From Neomegalonema sp. (GTDB lineage: Bacteria; Pseudomonadota; Alphaproteobacteria; Rhodobacterales; Rhodobacteraceae), in contig JALEFY010000004.1 in assembly GCA_022760435.1 (NCBI GenBank), positions 1 through 64,000 of the forward strand: a stretch of 64,000 bases of DNA. The letters run 5' to 3'. Made by a program: the position numbers and the translations under genes. Under the pieces are notes generated by a model that saw only the letters and a program-made list of their open reading frames with translations, did not search any database and had not been told where the DNA came from. How positions within the stretch are numbered: position 1 is the first letter of the stretch; every line of letters begins with the position of its first letter. This document shows, one piece after another, positions 8,338 through 15,878 of this stretch.

Positions 8338-8373
8338 AAATCCCCGCCCGAGAGATTTCGGGCGAGGATTTTT
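8338..8373 (+). terminator. Intrinsic terminator after array B
   Basis: CGCCCGA and TCGGGCG form a stem around GAGATT, flanked by partly paired TCC/GGA, and are followed by TTTTT. It would end array B transcription before the CARF gene at 8471. Confidence 0.8.
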
Positions 8374-8470
8374 CGTGTCGGGGTGGTAAATTCATCCCCC
8401 AAAGAAGGAGGAATCGGCGCGGGGACACAGAAGACTGTCCGGCCCGATCGACAACAGGGATTGGGGGCAT

Positions 8471-9697
8471 ATGAGCAAGGCCGATCCGACGATTATCCAA
8501 GAAGGTGGCGGCCAGGTGGGCACCGCTGATGGCGGCGGCTCATCGGTTCAGCGGGGGCCGGAGCAAAAGCAGGGGCTGGCTCTGGATCCGCGCCAGCCCG
8601 AGCGCTACGCGCGCCGTGTGCTCGTCGCATCGCTGGGTCTGGCGCCACAGGTGCTCACGGAGACGCTGCACGCGCTGGGCACCGACGAAACGGCCCCCTT
8701 TCACGCCACCGAAATCCATATCGTCACCACCGAGCAAGGAGCGCAGCGCGCGCGCCTTACCCTCATCGATCCCGAAACCGGCGCCATCGCCCGGCTGGCA
8801 TGCGAGCATGCGCTGCCCGCGCCGGGAGCGGTCCAGATCCATGTCATCGAGAGTGATGGGGTCGCACTTGATGACATCGATACAGAAAGCCACAATGCCG
8901 CCGCCGCCGATCTGATCGTCGATCTGCTGCAACGCCTCACCGACGACCCGACCGCGGCGCTGCATGTCTCGATCGCCGGGGGCCGCAAGACCATGGGCTT
9001 TCTGATGGGCTATGCCCTTTCGCTCTATGGGCGCGCACAGGATCGACTGAGCCATGTCCTTGTGAGCAAGCCATTCGAGGGGCATCCGCAATTCTTCTTC
9101 CCGCCAAAGCCGGCGCAAGTGCTGCTGGACCGGGACAACACGCCGGTCAGCACCGCCTCGGCGATCATCACCCTTGCCGAGATCCCGTTCGTGCGCCTGC
9201 GCGAGCAATTGCCCAAACCAATGGGCGCGGGAAAAGCCAGCTTCTCGCGCACGGTGGCGCTGGCGCAGGATCGGCTCGACCCGCCGGAACTTGTGCTCGA
9301 TACCGGTCACAAGCTGCTGATCGCGCAAGGGCAGGAAGTGCGGCTCGCTGATAGCGAGTTCACCTTCGCCCTCTGGGTGGTCGAGCGTATGCAGCGCCTC
9401 TCAGAGGATGATGGCGGGGTAGCGACCTTCGAGCGCGATCCGCGCGAATGGCTCGACATCTACACACGGGTCGTCGGGCCAGAAAACACGCGCGAGGATC
9501 TGCTCGACACCTATCGCAAGGGGCTGGAAGAGGATTTCTACGCCCGCCAGAAGTCGCGGTTCAACCGACAGATCTCCGACCAGCTCTGGCCGCTCGATGA
9601 GCGGTACAAGTTACGCCAGAAGGGCAAGCGGATCTGGTTCGATCTGCCGCTCGATGCACTGCATGTGGTCTGTACCAGGGAGGATGGGAATGACTGA
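8471..9697 (+). CDS. CARF-domain protein, NE0113/Csm6-like family
   Basis: A predicted sensor or remover of the cyclic oligoadenylate made by Cas10. The 408-residue protein has a variable N-terminus of about 45 residues. It then has a Rossmann-like CARF domain with RRVLVASLGLAPQVLTE (48-64), EIHIVTTE (81-88) and the ligand-loop motif G170-G-R-K-T-M-G. The C-terminal part (about 300-400) looks like a winged-helix region (RFNRQISDQL, then GKRIWFDLP). I find no R-x(4-6)-H motif, so it probably is not a HEPN RNase. Members of this family have been annotated as Csm6 or as ring nuclease. It overlaps csx16 by 8 bases and heads the three-gene signalling cassette. Confidence 0.85.
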   Translation: MSKADPTIIQEGGGQVGTADGGGSSVQRGPEQKQGLALDPRQPERYARRVLVASLGLAPQVLTETLHALGTDETAPFHATEIHIVTTEQGAQRARLTLIDPETGAIARLACEHALPAPGAVQIHVIESDGVALDDIDTESHNAAAADLIVDLLQRLTDDPTAALHVSIAGGRKTMGFLMGYALSLYGRAQDRLSHVLVSKPFEGHPQFFFPPKPAQVLLDRDNTPVSTASAIITLAEIPFVRLREQLPKPMGAGKASFSRTVALAQDRLDPPELVLDTGHKLLIAQGQEVRLADSEFTFALWVVERMQRLSEDDGGVATFERDPREWLDIYTRVVGPENTREDLLDTYRKGLEEDFYARQKSRFNRQISDQLWPLDERYKLRQKGKRIWFDLPLDALHVVCTREDGND

Positions 9698-9980
9698 CTA
9701 TTTCGTAACCCGCCATAGCGGCGCGGTTGATTGGGCGCAGAGGCGAAACATCAAGGCGACCCTCGTCCGGGACTTTGATGTGACGGATGTCAAGCCGGGC
9801 GATCGGGTGCTCGGGACCCTGCCGGTCAACCTCGCCGCAGAGGTCTGCGCGCGCGGCGGCACATACCTGCATCTGAGCATGGACGTGCCCTTCGAGCTGC
9901 GCGGCAAGGATCTGTCGGCGGACGATATGGATGCCTGCAAGGCCGAACTGATCGAGTATTTTATTGAGAGGAGAGGGTGA
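9690..9980 (+). CDS. csx16: Csx16-family CRISPR accessory protein
   Basis: A 96-residue protein starting MTDYFVTRHSGAVDWAQ, followed by GDRVLGTLPVNLAAEVC and YLHLSMDVPFELRGKDLS, all characteristic of the Csx16 (VVA1548) family. Csx16 proteins occur with type III systems, and I understand them to be linked with cyclic-oligoadenylate turnover; I hold that function with moderate certainty. The ATG at 9690 lies inside the end of the CARF gene, and its stop TGA overlaps the next ATG, so the three genes are translationally coupled. Confidence 0.88.
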   Translation: MTDYFVTRHSGAVDWAQRRNIKATLVRDFDVTDVKPGDRVLGTLPVNLAAEVCARGGTYLHLSMDVPFELRGKDLSADDMDACKAELIEYFIERRG

Positions 9981-10528
9981 TGGAGACTATGGGACGATTG
10001 TGGAGTATTTTTTCCGAAATGATGCACACCATTGAACCCGTCAATACGTTGATTGGTTTGGGAACATTTGTTTTCACCGTTTTGATCTGGTGGATGGTGC
10101 GCCGTCAAAATCAGCTGCGTTATGCGCGTTGGCTTCAAGAGGCGTCATCTGAGTCCGGGGAAAGGCCTGCTGCACTCATCATCGACTATTGGGACAAGGG
10201 GGAAATTGACGTTCAAGTCAAGTCCTTTTTGAGAAAACGTTATCCAGATAGCTTCCCTGACGAAAGCATCTTTCAAATTGGCAGCAACATCCAATTGACC
10301 CCCCTGGAGATGCCGACAATTGCAAGGGAGTTACGTGAGGCAGGTTTTTTGATCTCAAAGTATGGAGCAAACAAGCTTCACGTTTTTATTGCTGCTCCGA
10401 TGCCAGTGGCGATGCTCGTTGGCGCGGAGCTCTCAAACTGGGGGCGAGTTCACATATATCATATGAACAGGAGCGCTCAACAGAATGAGTATGAAGATTG
10501 GGGGCCGCTCAAGCATTTCAATCTCTAA
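9980..10528 (+). CDS. Membrane-anchored SAVED-like protein
   Basis: A protein of about 182 residues with one N-terminal membrane segment (about 21-41, TLIGLGTFVFTVLIWWMV), a basic stop (RRQNQLR), and a soluble domain. The C-terminal part reads KLHVFIAAPMPVAMLVGAEL, then NWGRVHIYHMNR and YEDWGPL. That pattern matches the end of SAVED domains (hLFiaaP, ..aGq.l, G.vhlYe, Y.p.l.L). SAVED domains bind cyclic nucleotides in CBASS and in some type III CRISPR effectors. No attached nuclease, protease or other effector is visible, so the membrane segment may itself be the output. ATG at 9980 overlaps the csx16 stop, with GAGAGGAGAGGG upstream; GTG at 9977 is possible. The SAVED call rests on motif pattern only. 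Confidence 0.65.
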   Translation: METMGRLWSIFSEMMHTIEPVNTLIGLGTFVFTVLIWWMVRRQNQLRYARWLQEASSESGERPAALIIDYWDKGEIDVQVKSFLRKRYPDSFPDESIFQIGSNIQLTPLEMPTIARELREAGFLISKYGANKLHVFIAAPMPVAMLVGAELSNWGRVHIYHMNRSAQQNEYEDWGPLKHFNL

Positions 10529-10540
10529 TATTATCTCTCC

Positions 10541-10570
10541 CCCAGCCACCTGCAGTTGGGGGAGGGGGGG
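10541..10570 (+). terminator. Hairpin after the SAVED-like gene
   Basis: CTCCCCCA and TGGGGGAG pair around a 12-base loop, 12 bp after the stop codon. There is no clear T run on the + strand, so it may be a weak terminator or an mRNA-protecting structure. Confidence 0.5.
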
Positions 10571-10734
10571 GAGCATACAATGTACCTCAAGTCCCAGAGC
10601 GTCGTCGAACGCTTCGCTATGCGCAAAGCCCGGTTTCCTCGTTTTGACATCGTTGGTTTGCATCGAACGGTAAAGGCCCGCCATTCCCTAGATCCGGAAA
10701 GCAAAATCTTTGGCCAACTCGTTTCATTTTTCCA

Positions 10735-10913
10735 TTTTCATTCTCAACATACCAATTGAAATTCTTGCCCTTGGGATCTGGCTCGTTCCAGGTTCCGTTT
10801 CCGTTTGCGACACGAGGGTAGTGGATACCCAGACCATCATCGTGCCCTCGGGCTGCGATAAGGAAGCTGGCGAGATGTGGAAGGTCCTCGGCGCGATCAG
10901 CGCCGCTGCCAAT
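10735..10913 (-). pseudogene. Fragment of the large Cas7 gene 3' end
   Basis: Nearly identical over much of its length to 11241-11419, inside the C-terminal coding part of the TIGR03986-type gene, but detached from any start. It is the left-unit relic of the 506-bp tandem duplication. Confidence 0.75.
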
Positions 10914-10920
10914 GATCTTG

Positions 10921-11033
10921 CTCGTCGGCGCGGAGCTCTCGAATTGGGGGGAAGTTCGTATCCATCATTAGGAGCAAGGCCCTAAAGAAACAGGGTACCA
11001 ACCATAGGGGCGCCTGACTAATTTCGACGTTTA
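10921..11033 (+). pseudogene. Fragment of the SAVED-like gene 3' end
   Basis: The first about 35 bp match 10415-10450 closely (CTCGTYGGCGCGGAGCTCTC), and the similarity then fades toward a closing TTTAA near 11033. It is the right-unit relic of the 506-bp tandem duplication and has no start or membrane segment. Confidence 0.65.
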
Positions 11034-11125
11034 ACAGACTGTCCGAAAAGTGGCAGTGCAGCTGCTACCTGTCCAATCCGCCCTCGTCATTCGCCAAACA
11101 CTAAACAATCGACATCGGTTCAAAA

Positions 11126-13585
11126 TCACCTTCGTCGCCGTCGCGAATTGTCTGGTGGGTAGAATGGCAGTGCGACTTCATTACCCTCAGTTGGATTATT
11201 CTCCGCAGCGACAAGGTCCGGAAGCGATTTCTTTTGACGCTTCTCATTCTCACCAAACCACTTGAAGTTCTCGCCCTTGGGATCTGGCTCGTTCCAGGTT
11301 CCGTTTCCGTTTGCGACACGAGGGTAGTGGATACCCAGACCATCATCGTGCCCTCGGGCTGCGACAAGGAAGCTGGCGAGGTGTGGAAGGTCCTCGGCGC
11401 GATCAGCGCCGCCGCAAAGAGCTCTCGATGCCTCTCTAAATGTTTCGACGAGTGTAGCTGCTGTAGTTGCGCCTTCTTCCGGCATGGCTGCCTCCGGCTT
11501 GCGATCCCAGCAGATTGTGGCGCCGCCTGCATCCTCGCTGCCTCCAAATGCATCAGCATACTCCGACCGCTTGGCGCCGCCGTCACGTAGGTCCACTCCC
11601 GTGAGCGAGACTTTTACTGAGCCAAACCCAAGCGGCTTGCCGCCCCCGAGCCTAAGATGGGCTGGCCGATTGCCGCCTGCGAAGGCATTCATGTCGAGCA
11701 ACCAGAGCAGAGCACCGAGCTCGGCCGGGTTGAGATTGGTCACCTCCAGCGTGGCTCGGAACTTCGTTTTTGGCTTAACCCACTCGCCGATGCTGCGGTT
11801 CTGAGAGTCTTGCTCCCCCCCCCAACGCAGAAACTCACGCGGGCGCCCGCTCTCCCCATCCGGAGCATCGCAATTCTTTCTTTCATCTGCGTTGCGCACC
11901 TGCTCGGCCGACCAATAATCGGTCTGCGGAATGTTGTGATGCGGATAGACCTTCGGGCCGCGCAGATGCTTGCCCTTCTTGTACTCCGAGCCCGCCCCAG
12001 CGTCTTGCGCGCGCACCCATCCGTGCCGCTTCGTCCCCAGATAGAACCGCCCCTGATTGGGCTTGGGCTGGCCGAGGATCGCGAGCGGGATCGGGGGGGC
12101 AAATGTCTCTATCGCCCCTTCAGTATCGCAGGACACATCGACGATCCGCAACTGCCCCTTATGGGTATTGCCGCCCCGCTCTTTTGCCTCAGCCCCACGC
12201 TGCGCCACCCAACCAAAGACGCGATCCGCAGGCGTTAGCTCCACAAGCTTCCGAGCAGTTCGGTAAGCGTCGGGAAGGAGATCCGCAGGGCTTACATCGT
12301 CGAGCTTTCGGGTCAGAAGAACCGGCACTAAGTCAGTCACGCCATGTGGTGCGTCTGGCTCGTTTGATTCCACGACTGCGTAAAGAATGTCGTTCGGTTT
12401 CAGCGTCGCGTCATCCCGTGTATGCACATGCCGGGACCATGCCGGTTTTCCCGGGGCCTTACCCAGAAAAGCATCAGCGGTTTTCTTTTTAGACAGCCGG
12501 ACCGCGATGTCCTGTCTATGAATCTCCTGATAGTCTAGGATCAATGCTTGGTAGCGTTTAATGAGGCGCCTTGCGGCTGCACCAAGAATTTCAACGGTCG
12601 GAACGTCGGGCTTTGCGCCTGTTGCTTTGACAAAAAACAAGCGTTCATCATGTTTTTTGCTGAAGTTTTGACCAGTTACGCAGCCATAACCATGCGCAAA
12701 GCAGTCATCTGTGAGGGCTTCATGAAAATTTTGCCCATCAGGCACTTTTCCAGTTTCTCTAGGTTGGTTCCAACTGTCGCATTCGTTTGGATCAAGAAAG
12801 CCACTTTTTAAATCGATTACTGACCAATATTCAAAGGTGTTCGTTTTGTGACGCCTGTCTTTTTTGTCCCACGTATGGTGCCTAACCTTTTGAAGGCGCG
12901 CTGTATAAGGCTCCCCATGACGTAACCGATTATTGTCCGTGACCCCCTTCCGATAAACCGGTCCGCGATCGCTCGTTCCCCCATTTGTGTCGTATTGCGG
13001 CACCCATGCAGCCCATAATGGGCCCGTCGAAGAAGCTGGCAGTTTTGAATCTTTGCTGATCGTAGAATTATCAGTTCCAAGGAAAAACTCGAATTTAAGG
13101 CGACTGCCATTGTCAGGTCCTTCAGAGAGGTCAAGCTCACATTCAAGAATGCGAATCGGCAGCTTATTGAGACCATCACTGGCAGTGTCCCGCCGTCCTA
13201 AAGGTTCATAATGACCAGCGAAGACGCCCATGCGGGAGAGCGTGATTGCCTCATAGGCGCTGCGCAGAGCGCCTTTGAGCGAGGAGGGGCGGAGCATCGG
13301 ACAGTCGTTACGTCCCGGGCGCGGATCTCTCATCACCTTCGGATGGGTGGCGTGGTTTTTATCGCCGAACGTCGTTTGCGAGGTGTCGGGCAAGAGAAGT
13401 GGCGTGGCGGCCTCGATCTCCACCTCGATCCGGCCGGACCAGGTGTCTTTGTGATATCGGTCATGCCCTAATGGCGCGCCTTCGCCTAGACCGTTTTCTT
13501 CCTCTGAGTTGGACTGATCGCTCCACCCACGAAAAGGGATAAAGTTATACGGATTGTGAAATCTCTTTTTCCTAGGGTCGTTCAT
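11126..13585 (-). CDS. Large type III-D Cas7 with insertion (TIGR03986-like)
   Basis: RAMP-fold subunit of the type III-D effector backbone, 819 residues. The N-terminal RAMP elements are IEVEIEAATPLLLPD and the helix motif LRPSSLKGALRSAYEAI. The C-terminal elements are ELGALLWLLDM and the glycine-rich loop LRLGGGKPLGFGSVKVS. The long middle carries the family's large insertion. ATG at 13585 is preceded by GGGGAGGGGG; a GTG lies one codon upstream. In III-Dv complexes the Cas7-insertion subunit caps the backbone and takes part in target RNA cleavage; whether that holds here is inferred. It is the last gene of the cas10 operon. Its 3' end was tandemly duplicated. Confidence 0.87.
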   Translation of the reverse strand: MNDPRKKRFHNPYNFIPFRGWSDQSNSEEENGLGEGAPLGHDRYHKDTWSGRIEVEIEAATPLLLPDTSQTTFGDKNHATHPKVMRDPRPGRNDCPMLRPSSLKGALRSAYEAITLSRMGVFAGHYEPLGRRDTASDGLNKLPIRILECELDLSEGPDNGSRLKFEFFLGTDNSTISKDSKLPASSTGPLWAAWVPQYDTNGGTSDRGPVYRKGVTDNNRLRHGEPYTARLQKVRHHTWDKKDRRHKTNTFEYWSVIDLKSGFLDPNECDSWNQPRETGKVPDGQNFHEALTDDCFAHGYGCVTGQNFSKKHDERLFFVKATGAKPDVPTVEILGAAARRLIKRYQALILDYQEIHRQDIAVRLSKKKTADAFLGKAPGKPAWSRHVHTRDDATLKPNDILYAVVESNEPDAPHGVTDLVPVLLTRKLDDVSPADLLPDAYRTARKLVELTPADRVFGWVAQRGAEAKERGGNTHKGQLRIVDVSCDTEGAIETFAPPIPLAILGQPKPNQGRFYLGTKRHGWVRAQDAGAGSEYKKGKHLRGPKVYPHHNIPQTDYWSAEQVRNADERKNCDAPDGESGRPREFLRWGGEQDSQNRSIGEWVKPKTKFRATLEVTNLNPAELGALLWLLDMNAFAGGNRPAHLRLGGGKPLGFGSVKVSLTGVDLRDGGAKRSEYADAFGGSEDAGGATICWDRKPEAAMPEEGATTAATLVETFREASRALCGGADRAEDLPHLASFLVAARGHDDGLGIHYPRVANGNGTWNEPDPKGENFKWFGENEKRQKKSLPDLVAAENNPTEGNEVALPFYPPDNSRRRRR

Positions 13586-13623
13586 CACCCCCTCCCCAAT
13601 AGTGTTTTAAGTCCGCTCCAAGC

Positions 13624-14244
13624 TTATTGGATAAAGCTTTTTGGCTTTCCACCGCCTGCTGCCCCGACAAACCGCTGCGCGATGACCGCGTAGTTGCCGC
13701 TGTCTTGCCGCTGCGCGTATTCGACGGCACGGATCCGGCAGAGTTGTCGCTTTTCGCCCTTGGAATCTTTCGCATCGGTTTGTTCGACAACATGCTCCGG
13801 CACCCACAGCTTTCCAATGCGAGCGGCCGACAAGGCGAGCCAACCGACTTGGGTTTGGTCTACATTTACCTGCCCCCAAAGCACGTAGCATTGCTTGATC
13901 ACGCGGACATTCTCCTCAGTCTCGGCCTTGCCGGCCCAAGTCTGTTCTTTTTCTGCGATCACGGCAGCCTGTCCGCTGTCTCCGTTTCGTTGCCAGCGCA
14001 GCTCCCAATCGCACGTGAAGATCACCGCCTCATAGATTTGGTCGATCGCCAGCGCATTGCCCTGCTCATCGAACAGCTCCGCACGCTTGACCACGGCAAA
14101 CCGTGCTTCACGCAGGCCATGGACGAAGGCGACGGGCTCAGTTCCATCCGGCAATTGCTTGAGAACATCGGGCAAACTGAGGTCGCTGCTGATAGTGGAG
14201 CGGTAGAGCTTGGCCGGAGTTGGATCCTTCTCTAGCGCGCTCAT
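13624..14244 (-). CDS. csx19: Csx19, type III-D subunit (TIGR03984-like)
   Basis: A 206-residue protein with the Csx19-type features CDWELRWQR and VIKQCYVLWGQ and a C-terminal AVEYAQRQDSGNYAVIAQRF. Csx19 is a hallmark of type III-D and is a structural subunit in III-Dv complexes. The start is the ATG at 14244, with AGGGAG upstream. It overlaps the TGA of the double-Cas7 gene by four bases (ATGA); an upstream in-frame extension is ignored. A short gap separates it from the large Cas7 downstream. Confidence 0.87.
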   Translation of the reverse strand: MSALEKDPTPAKLYRSTISSDLSLPDVLKQLPDGTEPVAFVHGLREARFAVVKRAELFDEQGNALAIDQIYEAVIFTCDWELRWQRNGDSGQAAVIAEKEQTWAGKAETEENVRVIKQCYVLWGQVNVDQTQVGWLALSAARIGKLWVPEHVVEQTDAKDSKGEKRQLCRIRAVEYAQRQDSGNYAVIAQRFVGAAGGGKPKSFIQ

Positions 14245-15878
14245 GCCGTGTCTCCCTGTTTGGTGTTGGCTGAAGCAGCCTCGATGGCCTCGCTCCACGC
14301 TTTGCCCAATGCTTCGAATTTGGTCAGAGCATCCCAATGCGCGGCGCCAGTTGCACTGGGATCCGGCACCTGCTCCGGCAAAGTGACGGCGTCGATGACG
14401 CGCTGTCCCTCGAAGGCGATCTTGCTGACCTCAATCGAGCCAAGCCCGCGATTGCCGCCGAAACCGATTGCGAGGCGACCCCTAGCCAGATCGCGCAGCA
14501 CAAGCAGCAAGAGCGCCAGGCTCGTGAGTTGCTGATCTTTGGCGATGCGATGCAGGGCGAGAGTGATCTCGAAGACCTGATCCTCCTCAGGGATCGCGGG
14601 CTCGAGACGGGAATAGAGAAAGCCCTCCGCCGCGCCGCCGGTCCAACGGTCGATCGCGACCATGGCCACTGGCAGGGGGGCGCCCGAGGCAACTTCGTCA
14701 GTTGCCTCGGGCGACCGATCTTGGCCCTCAGCGTCAGCGGTGAAAAGAGGTTGCCATTTGTTTCGATCGACAGAGAGCGGCATCAGGCAGTCATCGACCG
14801 TAATCGCCGACAGGCCGCGGCGGATCTTCTTGGCTTCCTCTGTTTTCTCGGCGCGCGCCGGGGCGCCGAAGAGCCACTCGACCTGATCAAGTTCGAGTTG
14901 CTTCAAAAAACGCTCACGGCCCGTATTTTCGGTCGGCGCGTCGGTACCCGTGACCGTGCGCCAGATCCGCTCGGCATGGTTGCGCAGTACGCCCTTGACC
15001 GAGGAGCCGGGGATCACTTGCCGGAGCTTGCCATCTCGGCGCCGCGTCATCAGCGGCAATTGATCGACCAGCGAACCCTCTGCGCCATCCTTGACCATCA
15101 CCGGCAAGCAGGGGCGCCAATGCACTTTGATCGTGAGCGCGTCGGCCGCAGCTTCTGCATCCGGTTTGTACTCCTCTCCGCCCGCGATTTGTCGCCAACC
15201 GGGCCCGTCGCCACGATCGGCGGGTGCAGGCGCTGAGACGAGAGAGGCCAGCACATCCGCTTTCGCCCACTCGAGGCGCTCGAGCCGCGGATCGAGCAGC
15301 GCCAACCGGCCCAGACCTCGGGTCTTGGCGGCACCGATACGGATCTGGCCGGAGGCGAGAGCGTTCATCAGCGCTTTTAGATGTGTTTCGATCAGGTGAA
15401 CCTTTTTGCAGGCTGCCGTGGTCAAATTGACCCTGAGTTCGAAAGTGAAAAACGAGCCAGCGGGCAGCACCTCGCGGTCATATTTGATGCCGTCCGCAGC
15501 CGTACCAGTCACCCGGTCAATGCCGACACCGTCGCGGATCTCCGGCCGGATCTGGCTGTGCGCGCAGATCGGCGCATCGTCGATCGCAAGATGGCTGGCG
15601 CTGGGCCGTTGGTTCTCCCGGGTCGGGGTGTTGCCCCAGAGATAGTCAAAGAGGTCGCTTCCGGCAGCGGCCCCATCGGTCTCGCCGCCGAGTGTACGCC
15701 TCGACCAGTCGCGCAGCGCACCGGCGAGCGAGGTGCCGGGAATGTAAAGCTCGCCTGCTCCATTGCGCGCCAGGGTCATGTCGATGCCGAGATCATCGGC
15801 CATCCCGCCGATATGCATCGGGCCGAGGCTCTCGAGCGTGCCTTTCAGGCGATAGATTGCGCAGAGCTTACGCGCCAT
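14241..15878 (-). CDS. Double Cas7 (two RAMP domains fused)
   Basis: A 545-residue backbone subunit with two tandem Csm3-like domains. Domain 1 has GPMHIGGMADDLGIDM, YIPGTSLAGALRDW and IRIGAAKTRGLGRL (about 15-205). Domain 2 has VIPGSSVKGVLRNHAERI and FGGNRGLGSIEVS (about 255-490). Each domain carries the Gly-rich RNA-binding loop and acidic residues that could cut target RNA (for example DDLGIDM). ATG at 15878 has a perfect AGGAGG upstream and overlaps the end of the preceding gene by 11 bases. The arrangement equals the Cas7-2x protein of III-Dv systems. Confidence 0.88.
   Translation of the reverse strand: MARKLCAIYRLKGTLESLGPMHIGGMADDLGIDMTLARNGAGELYIPGTSLAGALRDWSRRTLGGETDGAAAGSDLFDYLWGNTPTRENQRPSASHLAIDDAPICAHSQIRPEIRDGVGIDRVTGTAADGIKYDREVLPAGSFFTFELRVNLTTAACKKVHLIETHLKALMNALASGQIRIGAAKTRGLGRLALLDPRLERLEWAKADVLASLVSAPAPADRGDGPGWRQIAGGEEYKPDAEAAADALTIKVHWRPCLPVMVKDGAEGSLVDQLPLMTRRRDGKLRQVIPGSSVKGVLRNHAERIWRTVTGTDAPTENTGRERFLKQLELDQVEWLFGAPARAEKTEEAKKIRRGLSAITVDDCLMPLSVDRNKWQPLFTADAEGQDRSPEATDEVASGAPLPVAMVAIDRWTGGAAEGFLYSRLEPAIPEEDQVFEITLALHRIAKDQQLTSLALLLLVLRDLARGRLAIGFGGNRGLGSIEVSKIAFEGQRVIDAVTLPEQVPDPSATGAAHWDALTKFEALGKAWSEAIEAASANTKQGDTA

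Larger units (their letters stand above)
10415..11426. repeat. 506-bp tandem duplication across the convergent gene ends
   Basis: Positions 10415-10450 match 10921-10956, and positions 10735-10912 match 11241-11418. Both matches have exactly the same 506-bp offset. The duplicated unit spans the junction between the SAVED-like gene 3' end (+) and the large Cas7 gene 3' end (-). The left unit keeps the intact SAVED end and a dead Cas7 end; the right unit has a dead SAVED end and the intact Cas7 end. The middle of the unit (10529-10735 versus 11035-11241) has diverged beyond recognition. Confidence 0.8.

Noticed and set aside
8471-9697. CARF protein as a HEPN ribonuclease
   Set aside because: No R-x(4-6)-H motif could be found in the C-terminal half.
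13627-15236. Open frames on the + strand opposite csx19 and the double Cas7
   Set aside because: They are antisense to coupled, recognisable cas genes and show no family features.
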